A stretch of DNA of 64,000 nt, from assembly GCF_900109465.1 (NCBI RefSeq), contig NZ_FOAZ01000016.1:192140-256139 (forward strand), given 5' to 3'. The DNA is from Streptacidiphilus jiangxiensis. GTDB taxonomy: Bacteria > Actinomycetota > Actinomycetes > Streptomycetales > Streptomycetaceae. Below the pieces are notes generated by a model. The model saw nothing but the letters and a program-made list of their open reading frames with translations. It did not search any database and was not told where the DNA came from. Within the stretch, counting starts at the first letter, position 1. Each line of letters starts with the position of its first letter. Made by a program: the position numbers and the translations under genes. Shown here piece by piece: positions 47,787 to 55,038 of this stretch.

Positions 47787-48703
47787 CGGTCGACCTCCTG
47801 CGGCGGCGTGCTGGTGGGCTGGGTGCCGATCCAGCGGGTGCCCGGCTGCGGCAGCTCGCCGGGGTGGAACAGCACCTGCGCGGCGGGTGGCAGCGGGGCC
47901 TCGCTGACCCACACCTGCGAGCTGCCGAACAGCCCCCGCCCGGCCCGGCCGTCCAGCGCTCGCCCGAGCTCGTCGGTCGGGTCCCTGGGCTCGGGCGGCG
48001 GGAAGCGCGCGGCCAGGTCGGCGGAGGCGGAGGTGACGTCGTCGGCCGCCTCGATACCGCGCAGTGCCTCGGTGAGGGTGCGGGAGATCTCGGGCCCCAC
48101 GGCCATCGGCACCGACAGCGCGGGCGAGAGGTACATCGGGCGCCGCTCCGTCACCCGCGAGAGGCCCCACGGCCCGACGTTGCTGCGGGTGATCCGGTAG
48201 ACGACGTAGTCCATCAGGTGCTTCAGGTCGTTCAGGCTGGGGAGCTTCTTCTTGCCGAACGCGGCGGGCGTCTTCTCCAACTGCATCCAGGTGCCGGTGG
48301 CGGTGCGCCCGTGGAGCTTCTCGCGGACCACCGGGCCGCGCATGCCGATGTCCGGGTAGCGCGACTTGTCCACGTCGCGGTGGTGCGAGGAGAGCCGGTG
48401 GTGGCTGACCTCGGGAAAACTCCACTGCTCGTACAGCTCCGGGTCGTCCACGAGGACGTGGCCGCCGCACAGCACGTCGTGCAACTGCTGCACCTGCAGG
48501 CCGTGCCGCTCCAGGTCGGTCATGATGACCGCCTCCTGGGGGCTGAGCCCGGTGGCCGCGGCGACCAGGCCCTTGCGGTAGACGTCGTTGCGCGCGGTCA
48601 GCTCGATCAGCAGCCGCATCCGCGTGCGCATCCGTTCGGCCTGGCGGGCCTGTTCCGCGCGTGCGGCGCGGCGCTTGCGACGACGTGCCTGTCCACCTGC
48701 CAT
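47783..48703 (-). CDS. unknown protein B of a two-gene operon
   Basis: A 306-residue protein not recognised, first gene of the pair. The first 30 residues are very basic (ARRRKRRAARAEQARQAERMRTRMR). The body has no membrane helix; recognisable stretches are WSFPEVSHHRLSSHHRDVDKSRYPDIG and FHPGELPQPGTRWIGTQP. TGTACT lies 7 nt before ATG 48703, so the start may be leaderless. No domain could be named; a nucleic-acid or envelope role is guesswork. Confidence 0.65.
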   Translation of the reverse strand: MAGGQARRRKRRAARAEQARQAERMRTRMRLLIELTARNDVYRKGLVAAATGLSPQEAVIMTDLERHGLQVQQLHDVLCGGHVLVDDPELYEQWSFPEVSHHRLSSHHRDVDKSRYPDIGMRGPVVREKLHGRTATGTWMQLEKTPAAFGKKKLPSLNDLKHLMDYVVYRITRSNVGPWGLSRVTERRPMYLSPALSVPMAVGPEISRTLTEALRGIEAADDVTSASADLAARFPPPEPRDPTDELGRALDGRAGRGLFGSSQVWVSEAPLPPAAQVLFHPGELPQPGTRWIGTQPTSTPPQEVDR

Positions 48704-48727
48704 ATGACCCAGTACAACACCGGATCG

Positions 48728-48750
48728 GGCGCCTCGCCCGGACAGGCGCC
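48728..48750. promoter_or_regulatory. inverted repeat in a divergent promoter region
   Basis: GGCGCCT and AGGCGCC (48728-48734, 48744-48750) form a 7-bp perfect inverted repeat with a 9-nt spacer, between the two-gene unit and the next regulator. It may bind that regulator. Confidence 0.35.
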
Positions 48751-48912
48751 GCCGCTCGGCGCGTCGGCTCGTGAAAGAAGGGTGTGATTACGGAGGGGGC
48801 CCGGGGCCGCGTCTTGACGCGTACAGGCTGACCCCGGAACCCTGTGGGCGATTCGTCCGGCAGCAGCCCGGCCCCGCGTGAGCGGGGCGTGGGCGGAGGG
48901 TGGGAGCGGAAC

Positions 48913-49923
48913 GTGAACGAGCGCGCGGGCGTCACTCGGAGCCACCCCCGACGTACCGTCTCCACCGGCGCCGGGCAGGTGCCGACCCGGCGGCTCTCGC
49001 GCGCCCTGAACACGGCGCTGCGGACCGGACCGTTCGAAACGGCCCTGCAGCTGGCGATCACCGAGTCCGGGCTGAGCCTGGACAGCCTGCGCCGCCGTCT
49101 CGCCGCCGACGGCGTCCCGGTCGGGATCTCCACGCTCAGCTACTGGCAGCGTGGCCTGCGTCGGCCCGAACGCCCGGACTCGCTGCGTGCGGTCGGTGCG
49201 ATCGAGCAGCTGTGCGGCCTGCCGCCCTCCGCGCTGGTCGCGCTGCTCGGCCCGCGCCGACCCCGTGGCCGCTTCGCCCGGCCCCGCCGGGGCGGCGGCG
49301 CCGCGCTCGACTTCGACCAGGTGATCGGGGCCGATCTGCTGGCCGCCATGCGCCTGTGCGACACCGACGTCACCGTCAACAGCCGCTACGAGCACGTGAG
49401 CGTCCACGGCGACCGCTGGCTGCGGGCCGACCGCTCCTGGTCGGTGGAGCAGATCCGGCGCATCGTCATCCCGCTGGAACCGGGCCTGGACCGGTTCGTC
49501 GCCATCAGCCTCCCCGACGCGGCGGGGGAGGGCCCGCCGACCGTGCACCCGCTGCACGGCTGCCGCCTCGGCCGGGTGCGTACCGACGCCGGCACCGGCC
49601 TGCAGGTCGCGGAGTTGCTCTTCGACACCCCGCTGCGGCCCGGCCAGCCCTACGCGTTCGACTACGAGTACCGCGCGGGCGAGGGCACCCAGGGCGCTGT
49701 CGGCTACCACTACGGCACCCGGCAACCGCTGCGGGAGCTGGTGCTGCGCGTGCACTTCGACGTCACCGGCCTACCGGTGCGCTGTTACCGCGTCGAGCGC
49801 GACCACTACGACGACGAGCCTGGCGACCTCCAGGAGTTGCGGCCCGGGCGCGGCGGTGTGGTGCAACTGGTGAGCCTCGACCGGGAGGCGGGTTTCGAGG
49901 GCTTCCGCTGGGAGTGGGACTGA
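48913..49923 (+). CDS. HTH regulator with a C-terminal beta domain
   Basis: A 336-residue regulator from GTG 48913. The DNA-binding part is GLSLDSLRRRLAADGVPVGISTLSYWQRGLRRPERPDSLRAV (residues about 55-95), a streptomycete XRE-like HTH. A linker of Arg/Gly runs leads to a C-terminal region of beta strands (QVAELLFDTPLRPGQPYAFDYEYRAG; LRELVLRVHFDVTGLPVRCYRVERDHY). A ligand-binding role is likely. It is divergent from the two-gene unit at 46977-48703. Confidence 0.8.
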   Translation: MNERAGVTRSHPRRTVSTGAGQVPTRRLSRALNTALRTGPFETALQLAITESGLSLDSLRRRLAADGVPVGISTLSYWQRGLRRPERPDSLRAVGAIEQLCGLPPSALVALLGPRRPRGRFARPRRGGGAALDFDQVIGADLLAAMRLCDTDVTVNSRYEHVSVHGDRWLRADRSWSVEQIRRIVIPLEPGLDRFVAISLPDAAGEGPPTVHPLHGCRLGRVRTDAGTGLQVAELLFDTPLRPGQPYAFDYEYRAGEGTQGAVGYHYGTRQPLRELVLRVHFDVTGLPVRCYRVERDHYDDEPGDLQELRPGRGGVVQLVSLDREAGFEGFRWEWD

Positions 49924-50113
49924 ACTGTGAAACCAGGAACGTTCACGTTCTGGCCTTCCGCCGGCTCGATGGACCGTCCCCTACGCGGGCAAGGGCACTC
50001 AGGGTTTTCACAGAGTTCTCCCAGCGGCCCGTGACCCCGTTGTCACCCCTCGCGGTGGAGTCCCAGCATGCTGCCTGACCGGAACTCAGGAGACGTAGCA
50101 GGGAGGACCCCTC
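49924..50113. other. 190-bp intergenic region
   Basis: A near-inverted repeat CCAGGAACG...CGTTCTGG (about 49933-49953) lies just after the regulator gene and may act as a terminator. The AGGGAGG ribosome-binding site of the secreted-protein gene is at the right end. Nothing else is clear. Confidence 0.35.
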
Positions 50114-51115
50114 GTGCGACCCACTCTCCGCGCCATCGGATTGACCGCCGCCACGGCCACCGCACTCGTGTCGGCGTCGCTGACGGTGCTGCCGGCCCAC
50201 GCCGCCACCGCGGCGCAGTCGGCCACTCAGGCCGCCGCGGCGGCGCAGCCCGCCACCCGGACCGTCACGGTGCACCTGGACGGCAAGACGTTCCACGTCC
50301 AGCTGCACAAGCCGTCCGGCGTGGTCTGGATGCACGGCCACCACGCCAAGCGCGGCAGCACCGGCTCGACGGCCGACAGCAACTACACGGTCTACCCGCC
50401 CACCACCTCGACCGGCGGCCTGCAGTACGGCGGCGGCCCGCTGGAGACCTCGCCCACCGTCTACCTGGACTTCTGGGGCAGCCAGTGGGACAGCGACGCC
50501 AACGGCGTCCAGTCCTACATGCAGAACCTCTTCGGTGGCCTCGGTGCCTCCGGTGACACCTGGTCCACCGTCACCAGCCAGTACACCGACGGCAACGGCG
50601 CCTCGCCGACCTTCAACGGCGCGGTGCTGGGCGGCTCCTGGACCGACGACGGCTCCGCCGCGCCTGCCGCGCCCTCCCAGGCGGACATCGCCGCCGAGGC
50701 CGACAACGCCGCCGCGCACTTCGGCGTCTCCGGCCCGAACGTCGACATCTACGTGATGAGCCCGAGCGGCAGCCAGCCCGACGGCTTCCCGAACGCCGGC
50801 TTCTGCGCCTGGCACAACTGGGACGGCAACGTCGCCTACACCAACATGCCCTACGTCCTGGACGCCGGCAGCAGCTGCGGCGCCAACTCCGTGCAGAACC
50901 AGCTCGACGGCTTCAGCATCGTCGGCGGCCACGAGTACGCCGAGGCAGCCACCGACCCGGAGCCGTCCAGCGGCTACGTCGACTCCAACGGCGAGGAGAT
51001 CGGCGACCTCTGCGCCTGGGACAACGATCAGACGGTCTCCCTCGCGACCGGCACGTTCGCGATGCAGCCGCTGTACTCCAACAAGGACAACGGCTGCGTC
51101 TTCTCGTCCCAGTGA
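50114..51115 (+). CDS. secreted zincin-like protein with HEYAEAATDP
   Basis: A 333-residue secreted protein from GTG 50114. The signal peptide ends near PAHAAT, followed by an Ala/Gln-rich pro-region. The mature domain has SPTVYLDFWGSQW, a beta/alpha core, NAGFCAWHNWDG, then SIVGGHEYAEAATDPEPSSGYVDSNGEEIGDLCAWDN. The HEYAE segment looks like a zinc-protease helix (HExxE) with further acidic ligands in the EIGD stretch. Four to five Cys residues suggest disulfides. Homologues resemble a widespread secreted family with unproven peptidase activity. Confidence 0.75.
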   Translation: MRPTLRAIGLTAATATALVSASLTVLPAHAATAAQSATQAAAAAQPATRTVTVHLDGKTFHVQLHKPSGVVWMHGHHAKRGSTGSTADSNYTVYPPTTSTGGLQYGGGPLETSPTVYLDFWGSQWDSDANGVQSYMQNLFGGLGASGDTWSTVTSQYTDGNGASPTFNGAVLGGSWTDDGSAAPAAPSQADIAAEADNAAAHFGVSGPNVDIYVMSPSGSQPDGFPNAGFCAWHNWDGNVAYTNMPYVLDAGSSCGANSVQNQLDGFSIVGGHEYAEAATDPEPSSGYVDSNGEEIGDLCAWDNDQTVSLATGTFAMQPLYSNKDNGCVFSSQ

Positions 51116-51125
51116 CGCGGTGACG

Positions 51126-51170
51126 CGGTGACTCGGGCCGTCGCGGGTCTCGCGGCGGCCCCAGTCACCG
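51126..51170. terminator. long bidirectional hairpin terminator
   Basis: A stem-loop pairs 51126-51133 with 51163-51170 and continues inward through GGGCCG/CGGCCC with few mismatches. It lies between the convergent secreted-protein and UbiD genes. Confidence 0.75.
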
Positions 51171-51176
51171 CCGGGA

Positions 51177-52682
51177 TCAGCCGCTGAAGCCGTACTCCGT
51201 CCAGCTCTTCAGCACCCGCTCCTGGATCTCGGTCGGCCAGCCGTTCTCGAAGCTTCCCTTCACCGGACGTCGGCCGCCCGGGTAGAGGTCGGCCAGCAGG
51301 CAGTTATAGATCACCTTGCCGGCCCGGAAGGTGTGCGACTCCTCCGGCGAGAGGTAGACCGCGAGCTGCATGCTCAGCGCGGGCGGGAAGTGGAACTCGC
51401 CGCGGTCCACGTCCGGGTGGGAGCGGGTCGCGAACGCCCAGACCACCTGGCTCAGGTCGGTGATGTCGATGTCGTCCTCGACCAGCAGGATCTTCGGCGC
51501 GTTGACCGACGGCTTGCCCTGGAAGATCACCCCGGCGATCCGGTCGGCGAGCTCGTGCGACCCGAGGCCCGTGGTCTCGTGCCAGTCCTGGCGCACCGCG
51601 ATGGTCAGCCAGTGCACCGCGGCCTCGAAGTTGTACCAGCACGAGGAGATCGGCAGGCCCGCCTCGCGCAGCTGGTAGAGGATCTCGGCGGCCGAGGTGG
51701 TGCCGATGACGGTGTGGTCCTCCTCGACCGGCGGACCGGCCGCGCAGACCGCCTGGATCGCCTGGTCGCGGTAGGTGATCGCCGAGACGTGGAAGACGGC
51801 CTTGGGCGTGGCCTCGGTGGCGTTGTAGCCGGGGAACTCGTTGAACGGGCCCTCCATCACCGTCTCGTCCAGCGCGATGTGACCCTCGATCACCATCTCG
51901 GCCGTCGCCGGCACCAGCAAGTCAACCGTCTCGGCCTTCACGACCTCGATGCCCTCGCCGAACAGCGCGCCCAGGTAGTGCGACTCGTCCGCGCCCTCGG
52001 GGATCGGCATCCCGCCGACGAACGGCAGGCCCGGCTCCACGCCGATGGCCAGCGCGATCGGCATCGGCTTGCCCTCCTCGGCCCACTTGGACCGGATGAT
52101 CCCCAGGTGCTGCGGCGCGGGGATCAGGCAGGCCAGGGTGGACCGGTCGTGGATCATCATGCGGTTGATCGACCAGTTGGTCCACGAGCCGTCCGGGCTC
52201 TTGACGATGTTCATCCCGTACGTCTGGATGTAGCGGCCGCCGTCGTTGCCGTGGATCAGCGGCGTCGGGAAGGCGAACAGGTCGATGTCCTCGCCGGTCA
52301 TCACGTTCTGCTTGCACGGCGCGTCCTCGCGGGCCACCTCGACCGGTGGGATCCCGGGCTTGGACCGCGCCGCCGCCAGCGCCTCGACGATCTCCTGTCC
52401 CGACGCGTTCGCGCCGAGCCCGACCGCCAGCGAGATCCGGGCCAGCGGGTTCGCCGAGCTGCTGAGCGCGCCCGGCGCGCCCAGCAGGCGGAAGCCGGTG
52501 TCGCGGTAGCCGGTCAGATGGGTGAACAGCGGAGCCGGGGCGACGAGGTCGTAGCAGCGTCGGATCACCGCTCCGGCCTCCAGGCTCCAGTCCACCTCCT
52601 TGTCGATCCGCTGGACGTCGCCGATCGTGTCGAGCTCCTCGATGAACTCGCGCAGGCTCTTGATGTGTCGCACCACTGCCAC
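51177..52682 (-). CDS. UbiD-family (prenylated-FMN) decarboxylase
   Basis: A 501-residue non-oxidative decarboxylase of the UbiD/Fdc family, requiring prenyl-FMN. Cofactor-site segments are TYGMNIVKSPDGSWTNWSINRMMIHD (Arg/Asn/Ser binding) and LDETVMEGPFNEFPGYNA, which carries the catalytic Glu. PAPQHLGIIRSKWAEEGKPMPIALAIG and WHETTGLGSHELADRIAGVIF complete the fold. No ubiX (prenyltransferase) lies nearby, so the cofactor must be supplied from elsewhere. The acid substrate is unknown. GTG 52682 is the first of several starts. Confidence 0.9.
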   Translation of the reverse strand: MAVVRHIKSLREFIEELDTIGDVQRIDKEVDWSLEAGAVIRRCYDLVAPAPLFTHLTGYRDTGFRLLGAPGALSSSANPLARISLAVGLGANASGQEIVEALAAARSKPGIPPVEVAREDAPCKQNVMTGEDIDLFAFPTPLIHGNDGGRYIQTYGMNIVKSPDGSWTNWSINRMMIHDRSTLACLIPAPQHLGIIRSKWAEEGKPMPIALAIGVEPGLPFVGGMPIPEGADESHYLGALFGEGIEVVKAETVDLLVPATAEMVIEGHIALDETVMEGPFNEFPGYNATEATPKAVFHVSAITYRDQAIQAVCAAGPPVEEDHTVIGTTSAAEILYQLREAGLPISSCWYNFEAAVHWLTIAVRQDWHETTGLGSHELADRIAGVIFQGKPSVNAPKILLVEDDIDITDLSQVVWAFATRSHPDVDRGEFHFPPALSMQLAVYLSPEESHTFRAGKVIYNCLLADLYPGGRRPVKGSFENGWPTEIQERVLKSWTEYGFSG

Positions 52683-52745
52683 CCCGTTCCGCCTGTACCA
52701 GGCTTCGACTACCGGCAGCAGTAGATTCGATCATGTGAGCGTCCG

Positions 52746-53228
52746 TCAAGGCGCCTTTGCCGCAGTCCGGTTCATGCGCCAGGCGAGGACCAGGCCCAGT
52801 AGTGCGGTACCGGCCCCCACGGCCTCGGCGACCGCGGACGCGGTCTTCTCCGGGAACCAGATCGGCTCGTACATGTCCGGCAGCGGCCCCACCGCCCCCA
52901 CCTGGACGTACCGGTACAGCAGGACCGCGGCCAGCCCGCCCGCCGCGACCAGGAAGGCGAAGAGCCATGCGGCCCGTCGTCGCCGGGCCACCAGGACGAG
53001 CAACGCGGCCAGCGCCGCGGCGGCCGCCTCGACGCGGAACAGCGTGCCCTGGCTCACGCTCGCCCGGATCGAGTCGTATGCGGGCGCGAGATCCGCGTGG
53101 ACGTAGGCATCCACCGCCAACGCGGCGGCTGTCACCACGGCCAGCGCCCAGAGCAGCGCGGGTGCGGCACGCCGATGCTGCGCACGCCTCGCCGTGGGAG
53201 CCGCCGACGTCTCGTCCGTGACCGGCAT
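52746..53228 (-). CDS. small four-helix membrane protein
   Basis: A 160-residue membrane protein with about four helices: ALLWALAVVTAAALAVDAYVHADL, AAAAALAALLVLVA, WLFAFLVAAGGLAAVLLYRYV, AVGAGTALLGLVLAW. Loops contain DAYVHADLAPAYD and GPLPDMYEPIWFPEK, a pattern seen in small streptomycete membrane proteins. ATG 53228 has GGAGG upstream. It precedes the UbiD gene by 63 bp, so they may share a transcript. No family was recognised with confidence. Confidence 0.7.
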   Translation of the reverse strand: MPVTDETSAAPTARRAQHRRAAPALLWALAVVTAAALAVDAYVHADLAPAYDSIRASVSQGTLFRVEAAAAALAALLVLVARRRRAAWLFAFLVAAGGLAAVLLYRYVQVGAVGPLPDMYEPIWFPEKTASAVAEAVGAGTALLGLVLAWRMNRTAAKAP

Positions 53229-53350
53229 GGGGACCACCTCCACCGCCCGGGAGTGCGGGAATGGGGCCGGGCGAGTGCTTCGCCTGGTCCTACGCACCTC
53301 GCGCCACGACGGTTCAGCCGACCCTCGGGTCAACGCGAACAGGAAGCCCA

Positions 53351-53395
53351 GGCGGTCCAGGCGGTCCAAGCGGTCCAAGCGGTCCAGAAAGTCCA
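53351..53395. repeat. 9-bp tandem repeat, 5 copies
   Basis: Five copies of (G/A)GCGGTCCA, the last degenerate, lie between the small membrane protein gene and the zinc-ribbon gene, just past the stop of the latter. Confidence 0.85.
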
Positions 53396-53403
53396 GGAAG
53401 GCG

Positions 53404-54072
53404 TCAGCCGCACCAGAAGAGGATCGGGTGGCAGGTGGAGGACGGGGACGGCTTGGTGGAGGGGGTGCCGCCCGTCGTGCCGCCGTCCGTGCCCGAGCCG
53501 GCCGTGGAGGCGCCTCCCGTGGAGCCGGTGCCGCCGGAGGAGCCCGGTGCGGGGGAGCGGGACGCGGTCGGTCGGGCGGAGGCGGAGGCCGTCGCCGAGG
53601 CCGAGGCGGAGGGGTGCGGATGGTGGGTGGCCCGGCGGTGGTCGCCGGCGGAGCTGGCCGTGGGCGTGACGGACGGGACGGCGCCGTCCGGCGCGGTGGC
53701 CGAGGCGCCTCCGGCGGTCGAGCCCGCGTCGAGGGGTGGCGGGCCGGGGTTGCCGGAGACGTTGGCCATCGCCACGCCCGCCGCGGCGATCACCAGCACG
53801 CCGACGCCACCCAGCAGCACCCCGCGCCGCCGCTTCGCGGCCCGGCGGCGCTGCTGTTCCCGCTGCTCCGCGCGTCCACCCCGGCGCGACTCGTCCGCGC
53901 CCGGCTCGGTCGCGCGCAGTTCGCCCGGGTGCGAGTAGGCCACGGTGCGCGCGGCCTCGACGCCCGTCGCCTCGGTGGGCGGGACGGTCGGCAGGTCCGC
54001 GGCGGCGGTCCCGCAGCCGGGGCAGGAGTACGCGCCGTTGAGGTGGCGGCGACAGGTGGGGCAGAACTTCAT
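53404..54072 (-). CDS. SCO2400-like zinc-ribbon membrane protein, paralogue
   Basis: A 222-residue paralogue of the protein at 20964-21764. It starts MKFCPTCRRHLNGAYSCPGCG (zinc ribbon). A basic Arg-rich stretch (QREQQRRRAAKRRR) leads to one helix (GVLLGGVGVLVIAAAGVAMA), then a Ser/Ala/Thr low-complexity exterior and the C-terminal Cys pair CHPILFWCG. The shared layout supports a membrane-spanning protein with a zinc ribbon inside and a possible disulfide outside. Function unknown. Confidence 0.75.
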   Translation of the reverse strand: MKFCPTCRRHLNGAYSCPGCGTAAADLPTVPPTEATGVEAARTVAYSHPGELRATEPGADESRRGGRAEQREQQRRRAAKRRRGVLLGGVGVLVIAAAGVAMANVSGNPGPPPLDAGSTAGGASATAPDGAVPSVTPTASSAGDHRRATHHPHPSASASATASASARPTASRSPAPGSSGGTGSTGGASTAGSGTDGGTTGGTPSTKPSPSSTCHPILFWCG

Positions 54073-54203
54073 GCGGTCTTCCGTGCAGATGAGCCCATTG
54101 ATCGGTACCTGGCGAGCCTAGGAGCACGGTGACGGGGGTGACAGCTCGGACAGGTGAGGCTTCTGCGGAGAAATCGTGCAGGTAGGGCCCCTCGTGTTTG
54201 CCG

Positions 54204-54983
54204 TCAGGGCAGAGCGCGGTGACGGGACGGAGTGGTCCCGAACGCGGCACGGAACGCCTCGATGAAGGCGCTCGGGGTCGCGTAGCCGCAGGCCGTCGCC
54301 GTGGCGGTGACGCTGCGTCCGGAGGCCAGCTGGTCCAGGGCGTGGTGCAGGCGCAGCCGGGTGCGCCACTGCGGGAAGGTGAGGCCGGTCTCGGCGCGGA
54401 AGAGCCGGCTGAGGGTGCGCTCGCTCGCTCCGACCGCGGCGCCGAGCTCGCCCAGCGACCGGGCGTCGGCGGGATCGCGGTGCAGCAGCGCGGCGACCGC
54501 GCGCAGCCGGTCGTCCACCGGGGCGGGCAGGTGCGTCGACAACCGCTCGGCGTGGCCGAGCTGGTCGGCCGCGGCCTGCCGGAGCGTGGCGAGCTGCGCC
54601 TCGGTGGAGCCGAGGTCCGGCTCCGCGAGGGCGGCGACGAGCTCGTGCAGCAGCGGGGTGACCACCAGGACCGCGGGCTGTGCGGCGCCGACGGGGTCGA
54701 TCTCGGCAGGGAACGAGAGGGAGCGCATCCGGGTGGGCGTCCGGGCCACGTGTGCGTGGTCGGTGAACGCGGGGATCCAGACCGCCCGCTGCGGCGGCAC
54801 GACCCAGCTGCCCGCCGCGGTCTCCACCTGCAGGATGCCGCTGCCGGGGTGGATCAGCTGGTGCCGGTCGTGGTGGTGCCGCTCGATGCGCTCGTGCTGC
54901 GCCAGCTCGTCGAGGGTCGCGTCGGGAAGCTCCCGACGGGGGGTCGAGCGGCGCGAAGCAGGACTTTGGCGGTTCGACGACAC
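54204..54983 (-). CDS. AraC-family regulator
   Basis: A 259-residue regulator from GTG 54983; the -10 TAAACT (54992-54997) lies 8 nt before it, indicating a leaderless start. The N-terminal cupin-like part has HHHDRHQLIHPGSGILQVETAAGSWVVPPQRAVWIPA. The C-terminal AraC domain holds the two helix-turn-helix units (SLGELGAAVGASERTLSRLFRAETGLTFPQW and SVTATATACGYATPSAFIEAFRAAFG). It is divergent from an Fsr-like efflux gene, which it probably controls. Confidence 0.85.
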   Translation of the reverse strand: MSSNRQSPASRRSTPRRELPDATLDELAQHERIERHHHDRHQLIHPGSGILQVETAAGSWVVPPQRAVWIPAFTDHAHVARTPTRMRSLSFPAEIDPVGAAQPAVLVVTPLLHELVAALAEPDLGSTEAQLATLRQAAADQLGHAERLSTHLPAPVDDRLRAVAALLHRDPADARSLGELGAAVGASERTLSRLFRAETGLTFPQWRTRLRLHHALDQLASGRSVTATATACGYATPSAFIEAFRAAFGTTPSRHRALP

Positions 54984-54987
54984 AACA

Positions 54988-55007
54988 GGGCAGTTTATCG
55001 AAAGCCC
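54988..55007. promoter_or_regulatory. candidate AraC operator/promoter overlap
   Basis: GGGC...GCCC arms (54988-54991, 55004-55007) enclose a near-palindromic TTTATCGAAA. The AraC gene's -10 box lies inside it, so a bound regulator would block its own promoter. Confidence 0.5.
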
Positions 55008-55038
55008 GCACCCGCACGCGGCGGCCACGCTGGTGGCC

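Noticed and set aside
46977..49133. A 718-codon leftward frame
   Set aside because: The real gene begins at ATG 47786 with AGGAGG; upstream residues are antisense or other-frame noise.
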